Of a stretch of DNA of 21,213 nt, positions 9,025 to 16,690 are shown piece by piece. Position numbers and translations under genes: made by a program. Position 1 is the first letter of the stretch; each line of letters opens with the position of its first letter. Origin of the DNA: Bacteriovoracaceae bacterium (lineage in GTDB: Bacteria; Bdellovibrionota; UBA1018); NCBI GenBank assembly GCA_947500275.1, contig CANMSW010000009.1, positions 1-21,213 on the forward strand, given 5' to 3'. The notes below the pieces were generated by a model. That model was given only the letters and a program-made list of their open reading frames with translations, had not been told where the DNA came from and made no database searches.

Positions 9025-11063
9025 GACTTGCTCCTCTTCGAGAAGTAATCGAGGATTCTGGGGTGTCCGATGATCCAGTTCATCAGCTTCCTGGACTTCG
9101 AAGTTGAAACCCCAGCCGCTTTGGCCTCAGTCGTCCCCTGGGATATCGGTTCGAGCACTCCTGGAAAGGAGAAACCAAGCCCAAGCGCTCGACTCCTCAA
9201 ATCCCTAAGGAAATCGGTTTGTTCCGGTCCTTCAAGGGGGCGAAGCGCAGAATTCGAAAGGGGTAAAATCCAGGGCACATCGAACGTTCGGTGTGGACTA
9301 CTCCCCACCGGAAACCGACTCAAGACGGCTAGGCGAATATCATCACCGCGAGTCATCTTCAGGTAGCGACGGTCAAAGGAACCCTTGCCCTCGGCGATGG
9401 AAGACCTGAGCCCCGGCGACTCGAAGCTCTCCACGCAAAAATCAAAGGCCCGCGCAAGCGGCATGACCCCAGCCCCTTGGAGGAACTGACTCATTTCATC
9501 AATCAGACTGTGGTCGCTTCCTTGAATTTCGGTGATCTCCCAATCCGGCTCCAACGACTGAGCCGCAAGCACCTTGGGCATTCTCGTATAAAAAGCTTTG
9601 AGACTTGCACTGACGAACCGACTCCCCTCCTGCTTCAAGAATTCATCGTACCCTTTCCAATAAGGGTGCCCGTCATTCCAGGTCAGGATGACGCGAGGAC
9701 AAGGTGAAGAAACGAGACAATAGTCGCGAAAGCTCGTCAAAAAATCGGGTAGAAAATCATCCGATATTTTGCGTTCTGAAAACGGGGAGCCGGCCAGGTC
9801 CCCGACATGCCATAAAGAATCCCCAATCCTGACCGCTCCAATGTGTCCCCTGGCATCACCCGAGTGCGTTCGCTCAATCCACCGATGCAACCAAGAAGAC
9901 TCAGAAATCCCAGAAGACAATCCGGATTGAAGAGCAAGCGCTCCCGCCTTATTCAGCCGGAGATACTCCGATGAAAACGCCCCAGATTGACAGAACAACT
10001 CGATCAGGTCTGCACCAGTTGCCGTAGTCCGGGAGGTCGGGACATCCGACCCAGAAGGCAATCTCCGTAGCCACTTCAGCCTGTCCGCGGCTTCTGCTGA
10101 ACTAATCTGAAACCGCAGCGTAGTATCCCGAAGTTCCGATGACGCGGAGGCTGTCAGCAGCTGAAAAACCAGCGAAGTCCCTACTTCGTTAACACCTACC
10201 CCTAAAGGAAGCAGATGAATATCATGTGGATCAACGAGTTCGGCTGAAAAGCCAGCCACCGAGAGTTCAGAAATTTTCAACCGAATCAAGTGCGCATGAT
10301 TCAGCGGCGAACAGACTTCGATCACGATAGAACTTTTTTTTCTCGGAAACCGTCGTCGTTCCGCCCCGTATGGAAGAAGACTCGGAGTCGATGGGCTCTC
10401 AAGTTGAATGCCAATCCTATAATGAACGTCACCCTGAGCCCCAGACGTCCGGGATAAAACCTGCATGTATTTTACGAAGCCATTTAAATGCAATCTGCCC
10501 TTGGGCAAGACGACCCCGCCTCGAACACGCGACTCGATACTCAGAGGGAACTCGGCAGGAAGAGAGAGCGTCCCCCCTACTCCTTCGGATGAATAATCGT
10601 CGATCTGCATGCAGGCTTCGGAGTGCAGCCCCATGGAACTTATTGCTATATTTGCTACAAAATCCGTCTTGGACTGAATCGAATGACGCCGCCATTCTCG
10701 AAGATTCTTGAGTTCAAGCGCAGGAGGAATCAGCGTCTCAACTGTTCCTTCTCGAAGCGATGAGAGTCGACCCGACCACTGAGCAATAAAAGAAGGAAAG
10801 GAGCACTCAAAGTGAACATCCATTCCGTCCAAATCGACGAGCGAACCCGCAGGAAGAACAGCCTGTTGAAGTTCTATTCTCAGTTTTCTCTCTGCTGTTC
10901 TTTCGCGTGTAGACGACTCATCCACTGAGGCAATGTAACCAATATAAGTCCGATTCCCTGCGAGCAGCGTGATTCGGCGCTGATGAAAGAGCGCTTCACG
11001 AAAGAAGCCTGCGATCAGCCTTGAATCATCCATGCGCGAGTTTGTGGCATTCAGGGATTTCAC
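9021..11063 (-). CDS. Tandem PilZ-domain c-di-GMP receptor with YcgR-like N-terminus and unassigned C-terminal half
   Basis: 680 residues from a GTG start. GGAG lies in the end of the preceding gene nine bases upstream, which favours this start over the ATG at 11033. Residues about 25-115 look like the beta-rich N-terminal domain of YcgR-type proteins. The first PilZ domain follows with REWRR (122-126) and DYSSEG (156-161), a complete RxxxR plus DxSxxG c-di-GMP site. The second has RFPR after two more Arg (RxxxR at 237-241), but ELSVAG (266-271) replaces the usual Asp or Asn with Glu. Residues about 340-680 match nothing I can name; an acetyltransferase-like fold is possible but unsupported. 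The gene lies six bases after the ligase gene and overlaps the cyclase-like gene by four bases, so co-expression is likely. No membrane segment is seen. Confidence 0.83.
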   Translation of the reverse strand: MKSLNATNSRMDDSRLIAGFFREALFHQRRITLLAGNRTYIGYIASVDESSTRERTAERKLRIELQQAVLPAGSLVDLDGMDVHFECSFPSFIAQWSGRLSSLREGTVETLIPPALELKNLREWRRHSIQSKTDFVANIAISSMGLHSEACMQIDDYSSEGVGGTLSLPAEFPLSIESRVRGGVVLPKGRLHLNGFVKYMQVLSRTSGAQGDVHYRIGIQLESPSTPSLLPYGAERRRFPRKKSSIVIEVCSPLNHAHLIRLKISELSVAGFSAELVDPHDIHLLPLGVGVNEVGTSLVFQLLTASASSELRDTTLRFQISSAEAADRLKWLRRLPSGSDVPTSRTTATGADLIELFCQSGAFSSEYLRLNKAGALALQSGLSSGISESSWLHRWIERTHSGDARGHIGAVRIGDSLWHVGDLAGSPFSERKISDDFLPDFLTSFRDYCLVSSPCPRVILTWNDGHPYWKGYDEFLKQEGSRFVSASLKAFYTRMPKVLAAQSLEPDWEITEIQGSDHSLIDEMSQFLQGAGVMPLARAFDFCVESFESPGLRSSIAEGKGSFDRRYLKMTRGDDIRLAVLSRFPVGSSPHRTFDVPWILPLSNSALRPLEGPEQTDFLRDLRSRALGLGFSFPGVLEPISQGTTEAKAAGVSTSKSRKLMNWIIGHPRILDYFSKRSKS

Positions 11064-11069
11064 TGGGCA

Positions 11070-12272
11070 TCACTCCAGGAAGGCTTCTTCGTTCCTGCGC
11101 CTTGCTTCAAGTCCCATCCGGGCTGCACGGTTCAACCGCTCGGAGTCCCGTTCTGAAGGCTCGGCATCGAAGGCCTCGATCCACTGGAGGCGAGCCTGGA
11201 CGAACGCCTCGGGTGTAATGTCCGGAGTTTTCTCAAGCAGATAAGCACAGAGTCCGAGTCGACGCGCAGCCACTTTCAAAATCGCTCGAGCATCTTGCTG
11301 TGCTGGATCAGCCCTGAACTCCAGTGTCCCATAAAGTTTTGGTCGAATGATCTGGAGATCTCGTACCCGTCTAAAGAAGTAGTCGATGCTCTCATCGGGC
11401 AGAGTCTTTGTTTCGATCAACGTTTGCCCCGCCCACGGCTCCGTGGGACCTCCAGACAAAGGCGACCGAAGAAGAGCATCAACCCAATTTGATATCGACC
11501 AGACAGAAAGATCCGGATATCCGGCCAGTGGATACCCCTCGAAAACTTTCTTAAAAAGAGTCCAACGTTGCCTCAGGAAGCCCCTGCAGTCACTTCGTTG
11601 GTCGACTGGAACACCCGCAATCAGCAGGGCGGGTTCGAAAAGATGAAGATTCGCAACCAAACTGGGGTTTTCCCACCACCGAGTTCCACCTATATGTGTT
11701 TGGGTAGCCGCAATGACGGATGCGTAATTTGTGGCGTCCTGACAAACGGACTGACGCCGCTTTTTGAAAAGCTCGGCCCGATAATACCTGAGATCCTGAA
11801 AGTCCTGAATTGCACTTAAGACACTCGCATCAGAGGGCTTCACATTCAGAACAGAGCTGTCAGAGACCTGACAGTTCACTTCCAGTGCCACCGCATGAAG
11901 GGAGTCGAGTGTGACTGCTATCAGCTCGTAGAGCTCTTGAAGACTTTGAGTGTAGGTGAAGGCGATCTCGAAAAGATGCGGATGATGATCGTATTTGACG
12001 GCAGTGTACCGCCCGTCGGGATGATCTCTTGAAACCCGCCAAAGGGTCTGTCGTCCCTGAAATTCAATCGTCTGATGGATATGCCATCCAGGAAGTCTGC
12101 TCAAACACTCGAGAAACGCCTGGCCCTCCTCGTGAGTGCAGGGCGCACCCTGGGCGTTCATCAAGAAGAACTCATGCTCCACTCCTATGGTGAGTGCCTG
12201 AGTTCCAGAGTTCCCGGCTGGAAGGCGTGATAATCTCTCTAGGATCTGGTTCTTCAACTGGTTTGCGTGCAT
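11070..12272 (-). CDS. GCS2-family carboxylate-amine ligase (glutamate-cysteine ligase-like)
   Basis: Family members (YbdK, EgtA, plant-type GshA) join a carboxylate, usually glutamate, to an amine with ATP. Seen here: IGVEHEFFLMN close to the N-terminus, equivalent to the family GxExEF metal and ATP site; VKYDHHPHLFEIAF; THIGG in the middle, like the family HVHVG segment; and GTLEFRADPAQ near the C-terminus, like GTVEVR. The length of 400 residues is normal. The start is uncertain: ATG at 12272 (used here) and GTG at 12299 both lack a clear ribosome site. No membrane segment is seen. It is the first gene of a tightly packed minus-strand block of signalling genes, which hints that its product is not simply glutathione precursor, but the substrate cannot be told from sequence. 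Confidence 0.82.
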   Translation of the reverse strand: MHANQLKNQILERLSRLPAGNSGTQALTIGVEHEFFLMNAQGAPCTHEEGQAFLECLSRLPGWHIHQTIEFQGRQTLWRVSRDHPDGRYTAVKYDHHPHLFEIAFTYTQSLQELYELIAVTLDSLHAVALEVNCQVSDSSVLNVKPSDASVLSAIQDFQDLRYYRAELFKKRRQSVCQDATNYASVIAATQTHIGGTRWWENPSLVANLHLFEPALLIAGVPVDQRSDCRGFLRQRWTLFKKVFEGYPLAGYPDLSVWSISNWVDALLRSPLSGGPTEPWAGQTLIETKTLPDESIDYFFRRVRDLQIIRPKLYGTLEFRADPAQQDARAILKVAARRLGLCAYLLEKTPDITPEAFVQARLQWIEAFDAEPSERDSERLNRAARMGLEARRRNEEAFLE

Positions 12273-12416
12273 CCGAGTATTTTTTCGGTTTTCGAGCACT
12301 TAGACTTGAGACCCAGTTTCAATGGGTCCCTTCCCGATCTACATGACTTGGAACAACCAGAAATATGCGCCGAGTCAAACTCGAACGGACGAACGCAGTG
12401 GTCCGCCAATCGTGAC

Positions 12417-13427
12417 TCACATTAACCGATGAGGGAGACTTTCGATCCGGCCCGCTTGGGTCACTTCGAGGTAATCCATTTTCCGCTGAAGCTCGCGGAT
12501 GGTCGAAGCACCACCATAAGTGAGGCCTGACCGAAGTCCACCGATGATATCACCGATGATGTACTCCTCGTCTTCACGGTAGGGAACTTCCACCGCAACG
12601 CCTTCGGCGGTCTTCCACTCAGGCATCCCGCCCATGAAGTCTTCCTGCGCTTCACGGCTCGCCATCCCGCGGTAAGCTTTCACTTTACGTCCATCGTTCT
12701 TCGTCAGCACTTCACCTGGCGTCGGCCGAGTTCCGGAGAGCATCCCGCCGATCATGACGAAGTCAGCACCGAACGCGAGCGCTTTCACAATATCACCGGC
12801 TGCACGAAGACCGCCGTCAGCGACGATCGATCGATCGGTTCGCGCGCATTCCAGGATCGAAGTCAGCATGGGAACCCCGAAGCCGGTCTTAATCCGAGTT
12901 GAACAAACGGAACCGCCACCGATTCCCACTTTAATGATATCAGCACCACAGCTCGACAGGTAATCGGCGCCTGCGTAAGTAGCGACGTTTCCCGCCATCA
13001 GACAGCGATCCCCTAAAACTTCCCGAAGGCGCTTCAAGGTTTTGCCGACGTATTTGGCGTGCCCATGCGCCACATCCACACAGAAGTGATTGGCGCCTGC
13101 GTCCCGCAGGGCCTCAGCGCGTTCCAGATCTTTTTCGCTGCAACCCAAACTCACGAACGTGGTCGTTTTGCAGGCTTTAAATTCTTCCACGTTTTTATCG
13201 ACCGTCATGAAGCGGTGAAGGACGCCCGAGCCGCCCATCTTTCCGATGAAGTTGGCCATCCCGCTTTCCGTGACAGTGTCCATGTTAGCGGTCAGCACGG
13301 GTAGGCCGAGCTTCAATTTACCCGTCCGGTCGGTCATCGAAATATCGACCATCCTCCGCGATTCGTAGTGGTTGTAAGATGGAACCAAAAGAACATCGTC
13401 AAAGGTAATGGCGCGTTTGTTCGACAT
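12417..13427 (-). CDS. guaC: GMP reductase (IMPDH/GMPR family without CBS domains)
   Basis: Would convert GMP to IMP with NADPH, in purine salvage. The frame shows the (beta/alpha)8 family core: TFDDVLLVPSYNH at the N-terminus, LTANMDTVTE, CVDVAHGH, then VGIGGGSVCSTR with the catalytic Cys at 175, IVADGGLR, and GGMLSGTRPTPGE. It lacks the roughly 120-residue CBS insert of typical IMP dehydrogenases and is 336 residues long, close to E. coli GuaC (347). The C-terminal segment GGLRSGLTYGGASTIRELQRK is nearer to GMP reductase than to IMP dehydrogenase, and the long IMPDH flap with its Arg-Tyr pair is absent. A CBS-less IMP dehydrogenase remains a less likely alternative. It is divergent from the hydrolase gene across 120 bases. 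Confidence 0.85.
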   Translation of the reverse strand: MSNKRAITFDDVLLVPSYNHYESRRMVDISMTDRTGKLKLGLPVLTANMDTVTESGMANFIGKMGGSGVLHRFMTVDKNVEEFKACKTTTFVSLGCSEKDLERAEALRDAGANHFCVDVAHGHAKYVGKTLKRLREVLGDRCLMAGNVATYAGADYLSSCGADIIKVGIGGGSVCSTRIKTGFGVPMLTSILECARTDRSIVADGGLRAAGDIVKALAFGADFVMIGGMLSGTRPTPGEVLTKNDGRKVKAYRGMASREAQEDFMGGMPEWKTAEGVAVEVPYREDEEYIIGDIIGGLRSGLTYGGASTIRELQRKMDYLEVTQAGRIESLPHRLM

Positions 13428-13547
13428 AGCCTGGGGTATGACCCGTCTTGATGCAGCCCGTCAACGGGGTTTTTCTAGGCGATTCATTTAAGAATTACTC
13501 CTCTCGCTTGCAGAAGCCCCCAAGCTCGTCGATGCTCCCGTACCTCT

Positions 13548-14504
13548 ATGAAAACCACTCCCATCAGTCAGAATCGGATCCTGAAGTTCACCCTCGGGGC
13601 TACCCTCGTTCTCGGACTCGCGGCCGGGGCCCTTTCCTACTTGCCAGCCCAATGGGTCCTCCCCGGCCTTTATTCCACTTATGCGTGGCGCTCGGGTGTG
13701 CACGGCACCACGGTTCAGACCCCCGAAGGCCTGATCGACGCGATGGAGGGGGGAAGTCCCCGGACAGACCGTTTGCCGGTGCTTCTGCTCCATGGCTTCG
13801 GCGATTCGAAAATCTCCTTTGTCCAAGCCGCCCAGTGGGTCACTCCGGAGTTTCAGGTTCTGATGCCCCAATTTCCGGGTTTCGGAGAGAGCCCGAAGGA
13901 CCCGAAACTGAACCATTCCATTCGGGCTCAAGTGGACCGAGTCCGGGCACTCCTGGACGCAAAGGGCTGGTCGCAAGCCCATCTGGTCGGAAATTCGATG
14001 GGGGGCCATATCGCGGCTGCATTCGCCCTTCGCTACCCGGAACGAGTCGGAAAACTGATTTTACTCAGTCCAGCCGGACTCCTGGTGGATGACCCCATTC
14101 CCTACCGTCCTCAGACCCAGGCGATTGCAACTGAGGCGGACTTCGACGCTTATATGGGTCAAATCTTCCACAAAACGCCGTGGGTCCCTCGCCCCTTCAA
14201 AATGGACTTCATTACGAAAGCCGCCCAGGGCTTCCAGTGGCTCCAAAAAGTTCGCCAAGAGATTCGCGAAGGCGAAGACTATATCTTAAACGATCGAATC
14301 GCCGAGATCAGTGCCCCGACCCTCATCGTGTGGGGTAAACACGATGGCGTCGTGCGTGCAGTCCACGCACCCCTCTGGAAAGAAAAAATCCGCAACTCAC
14401 GCCTGATCGAATTCGAGGACGCGGGCCACTCGATTCAGTACGAATACCCTGAACGCACGGGCACCTTAATTCGGGACGAACTCTTGGAGTCGACTTCGAA
14501 ATGA
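13548..14504 (+). CDS. Membrane-anchored alpha/beta hydrolase
   Basis: 318 residues. A hydrophobic segment at about 13-34 (LKFTLGATLVLGLAAGALSY) follows a short basic start, consistent with a signal anchor or uncleaved signal sequence, so the catalytic domain probably lies outside the cytoplasmic membrane. The alpha/beta hydrolase fold follows: HGFGDSK (82-88, oxyanion region), the nucleophile elbow GNSMGG with Ser150, the acid Asp266 in WGKHDGVV, and His294 in DAGHSIQYE. This completes a Ser-Asp-His triad, so it is probably active as an esterase or lipase-like enzyme; the substrate is unknown. The stop overlaps the next gene's ATG by four bases (ATGA), so the two are probably translated together. 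No clear Shine-Dalgarno precedes the start. Confidence 0.88.
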   Translation: MKTTPISQNRILKFTLGATLVLGLAAGALSYLPAQWVLPGLYSTYAWRSGVHGTTVQTPEGLIDAMEGGSPRTDRLPVLLLHGFGDSKISFVQAAQWVTPEFQVLMPQFPGFGESPKDPKLNHSIRAQVDRVRALLDAKGWSQAHLVGNSMGGHIAAAFALRYPERVGKLILLSPAGLLVDDPIPYRPQTQAIATEADFDAYMGQIFHKTPWVPRPFKMDFITKAAQGFQWLQKVRQEIREGEDYILNDRIAEISAPTLIVWGKHDGVVRAVHAPLWKEKIRNSRLIEFEDAGHSIQYEYPERTGTLIRDELLESTSK

Positions 14505-15409
14505 AGGCGACACGTCCACCGCTCATCACCGTCACCTGGCCGTGGCCCCTGAAGAAACTTGATCAATTGGCGAAAGGACGAGTTCGTTTTCAGTACTCAG
14601 ATCCGTCAAAGAAGGCCGCTTTTAAAAAGGCACTCCAGGAAAGTGAGGGTTTAATTGTGCTCTTGAACCACGCGGTTCGAGAGGACCTCTTAGCGGGAGC
14701 ACCCCGACTCAAAGCACTGGGCACCTACTCCGTAGGAACGAACCACATCGACCCAGTCGCCTGCGAAAAGCGAGGAATTCGGATCATCAACACGCCCGAT
14801 GTCCTCACGCGTTCCACGGCCGAACTGGCGCTCGCACTTCTCATGGCTGCTGCGCGACGCCTTCCTGAAGGCGAAGCCCTCTGCCGCAAAGGAAAATTCA
14901 AGGGTTGGGCGCCGGATCTTCTTCTCGGTCTCGAACTGAAGGGGCGTCACGCGGTGTTGTTGGGCGAAGGGAGAATCGGACGGGAAACGGCGAAGCTTTT
15001 TCATGCTATCGGGATGAGCATCGAGTTCATCACGCGAAAAGATAAAGCCATTGATATACGCAAGAAACTCGGACGAGCTCAAGTGCTGAGCCTCCACTGC
15101 CCACTCACGAAAGAGACTCACCATTGGTTGAATGCACGAAGGCTTGCGCTTCTGCCGCAGGACTCAGTCGTCATCAATACCGCTCGCGGCGAAATCATCG
15201 ACGAGAAGGCCTTAATCAAGAGCCTGGCCTCGGGAAAACTTTTCTCCGCAGGGCTTGATGTCTTCGAGCAAGAGCCCCTGATTCCTCAAGCCCTTCGCAA
15301 ACTCCCTCAAGTCGTCTTGGCACCCCATCTGGGGAGCGCAACCCGCGCGACTCGAGAAAGAATGCTCGAGATCGTAGTCGAGGGTACCATCTCGGCTCTG
15401 GTTAACTGA
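14501..15409 (+). CDS. D-isomer-specific 2-hydroxyacid dehydrogenase
   Basis: 302 residues. Predicted to interconvert a 2-oxoacid such as glyoxylate or hydroxypyruvate and its D-2-hydroxyacid. The Rossmann domain has GEGRIGRETA (155-164). The next strand ends in ITRK (177-180), with basic residues where NAD-specific enzymes usually have Asp, so NADP(H) preference is plausible. Catalytic residues: Arg229 in NTARGE, Glu in DVFEQEP (about 256-258), and His276 in APHLGS. The usual substrate-binding loop YSVGTNHID (76-84) and the STAELALALLMAA helix are present. It shares a four-base ATGA overlap with the upstream hydrolase, suggesting a two-gene unit. Glyoxylate reductase, hydroxypyruvate reductase and phosphoglycerate dehydrogenase are all possible; sequence alone does not decide. 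Confidence 0.9.
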   Translation: MKATRPPLITVTWPWPLKKLDQLAKGRVRFQYSDPSKKAAFKKALQESEGLIVLLNHAVREDLLAGAPRLKALGTYSVGTNHIDPVACEKRGIRIINTPDVLTRSTAELALALLMAAARRLPEGEALCRKGKFKGWAPDLLLGLELKGRHAVLLGEGRIGRETAKLFHAIGMSIEFITRKDKAIDIRKKLGRAQVLSLHCPLTKETHHWLNARRLALLPQDSVVINTARGEIIDEKALIKSLASGKLFSAGLDVFEQEPLIPQALRKLPQVVLAPHLGSATRATRERMLEIVVEGTISALVN

Positions 15410-15423
15410 GTGCCCGAGAGGCA

Positions 15424-15870
15424 TCAACCCGTGCGCCGAAGCTCCCGGGGCAACTCCAAGATCCGAATTCGCACCTGCGCATGGGCGCCCGAAAGTAAGA
15501 AGTCCGTGAGACCCGGATTCTCGGAATAAACCCGAAACGCATGTTGCGCGATCACGCGCGTGGCTTCGCGCTCGCTCCGCTGAAACTCTTCGATTCTCAT
15601 TTTGGATTTCAGCCACTGCACTCCGTGATCAAGAATTTCCTCTTTCACGAAGGGCTGCGTAATCAGGGCTTCGACAAAATCCCCGAATCGCTCTTCTTCC
15701 TCAAACTGCTGATCTCGGGCGACGTAAACATCCTCGAGGGCGCAAAGCTCACCCTCGCCGATTGAACGTTCAAGCTGCTCGATCTCGTGGTCGTCGGAAA
15801 TTTGGTCGACGAGGACGGGGCAACCGCCTTCGACGCGTACAACTAAGGCAACCGTTCCAGTGCGGCTCAT
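15424..15870 (-). CDS. Conserved-looking hypothetical protein, 148 residues
   Basis: I do not recognise this protein. The frame is open further upstream to 15918, but the start at 15870 is strongly preferred, because AAGGAG lies eight bases before that ATG. The product begins MSRTGTVALVVRVEGGCPVL, a likely beta-rich start, followed by a very acidic middle (repeated Glu around EEEERFGDF) and a more basic C-terminus ending in several Arg. It has no signal peptide or membrane segment and is probably cytoplasmic. It converges on the dehydrogenase gene with only 14 bases between them. The leader upstream contains several inverted repeats. Start evidence and an undisturbed frame support a real gene; no function is proposed. 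Confidence 0.7.
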   Translation of the reverse strand: MSRTGTVALVVRVEGGCPVLVDQISDDHEIEQLERSIGEGELCALEDVYVARDQQFEEEERFGDFVEALITQPFVKEEILDHGVQWLKSKMRIEEFQRSEREATRVIAQHAFRVYSENPGLTDFLLSGAHAQVRIRILELPRELRRTG

Positions 15871-15950
15871 GGCCACAACTCCTTCGCTGCAGATGGCGTC
15901 CCGCCGGTTGTGCGCCAAACGGGGCTTGATGGTACCACTGCTGCTTCTAG

Positions 15951-16070
15951 AGGCCTATCGGCTTGGCCCCCAGGCGTGGAGGAGTGAATTAACATTCACG
16001 GATAAGCCGATAAGTTCTCGGGGGTTCTGGCGACCCAGGGGTACAGGATTGGGGGGCCGGGCGAGAACTG
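15951..16070. other. Hairpin-rich intergenic stretch, candidate structured leader RNA
   Basis: The gap at 15871-16107 holds no convincing gene. Within it are three inverted repeats: TATCGGCTT (15956-15964) with AAGCCGATA (16004-16012); inside that, GTGAAT with ATTCAC (15984-15999); and GTTCTCG (16014-16020) with CGAGAAC (16062-16068). If transcribed towards the 15424-15870 gene this would form part of its leader. It could equally be protein-binding DNA. No known riboswitch consensus was recognised. Confidence 0.3.
15984..15999. promoter_or_regulatory. Perfect 16-base palindrome, possible operator
   Basis: GTGAATTAACATTCAC has two perfect six-base half-sites around TAAC. It sits about 114 bases upstream of the 15870 start on the minus strand, where a promoter would be expected. 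The half-site spacing (GTGA-N8-TCAC) does not match CRP (N6), and no known regulator is assigned. Confidence 0.35.
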
Positions 16071-16107
16071 ACCGACCCTCAGCCCTCCGAGCCCCCTCTT
16101 TGCTCAT

Positions 16108-16524
16108 TTACCCCTCAAAATAAAGGAGGGCGAACCGGCTCGACGTGGTCGGGGAGCCCACCCAGACGGTCAGGGGCCCCGCGTTTGGGATCACGAACTT
16201 TCGACCTTCGATAAAAGCTCCGGGGCGGAGATTGGCAGGGGAAGCCACCCAGTTGAAATCCGGATGGGAAGCCGATCCCACGAAGATCCGCCGGAGATCG
16301 GGATTGCCGCTCAACGGGATGAGAAGAACGTTTGCAGTGGCACCGGCATTTCGTGTGACCAAATGGACGGGAATAGTTTTTCCCTTTGATGCTTCCAGAT
16401 AGATGACCTGGACCCCGTTGGAGCTTGAAGTCGAGTCGATCACTTCCTGGCGGGTGACATAGTCGACGACGGTCTTGGGCAGGGAAAGGGGCAGACAATC
16501 GGCGCAATTAGGAATGATGGGCAT
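16108..16524 (-). CDS. Orphan hypothetical protein, 138 residues, strong ribosome site
   Basis: Not recognised. The frame is open up to 16605, but ATG at 16524 is preceded by AAGGAGATATCAAA, an excellent Shine-Dalgarno at good distance, so the shorter start is chosen. The product opens MPIIPNCADCL with a CxxC pair, and the remainder alternates hydrophobic and Ser/Thr/Gly-rich stretches (NVLLIPLSGNP, FVIPNAGPLTVWVGSP), which predicts a beta-rich fold. It ends in LLYFEG. No signal peptide, membrane segment or catalytic motif is visible. The strong ribosome site suggests high translation. A structural or binding role is conceivable but is a guess. It lies alone between a hairpin-rich gap and a long divergent intergenic region. 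Confidence 0.65.
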   Translation of the reverse strand: MPIIPNCADCLPLSLPKTVVDYVTRQEVIDSTSSSNGVQVIYLEASKGKTIPVHLVTRNAGATANVLLIPLSGNPDLRRIFVGSASHPDFNWVASPANLRPGAFIEGRKFVIPNAGPLTVWVGSPTTSSRFALLYFEG

Positions 16525-16690
16525 TTTGATATCTCCTTGGGTTCTTGTTCTCTTCGAAACCAGGAGCAAGGTCGGTGCCGGCGATCCGTGGCCTAATGGT
16601 CTCAAATCCCACGCGGAAGTCCTTGGAATTCCAGGAAAGAGCCGGGAGGATCACCTACCCTTGCGTTGATTTTTAAGGGATGCGGCTATT

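Noticed and set aside
12308..12330. Hairpin GAGACCCA/TGGGTCCC between guaC and the ligase gene, as a terminator
   Set aside because: The 8-bp stem, with one G-U pair, has no T-run on either side; it lies just before the ligase start and could be a leader structure, but nothing more is supported.
13488..14009. Minus-strand open frame of 173 codons over the same hydrolase gene
   Set aside because: Antisense shadow of a confident gene, with no domain or ribosome site that I can see.
13448..14092. Plus-strand open frame of 214 codons overlapping the hydrolase gene
   Set aside because: It overlaps a gene with a complete catalytic triad, is very rich in Pro, Arg, Gly and Ser as frame shadows are, and shows no recognisable motif.
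15984..15999. CRP-type binding site reading of the GTGA...TCAC palindrome
   Set aside because: Half-site spacing is eight bases, not six as in CRP, so a CRP assignment would be wrong, though a palindrome is real.
15860..16123. Plus-strand open frame of 87 codons in the hairpin-rich gap
   Set aside because: No ribosome site, composition unlike a protein, and it covers the inverted repeats and the ends of two well-supported minus-strand genes.
16585..16640. tRNA-like segment with CCTAATGGT and CAAATCCCAC
   Set aside because: No acceptor stem, anticodon arm or terminal pairing can be drawn.
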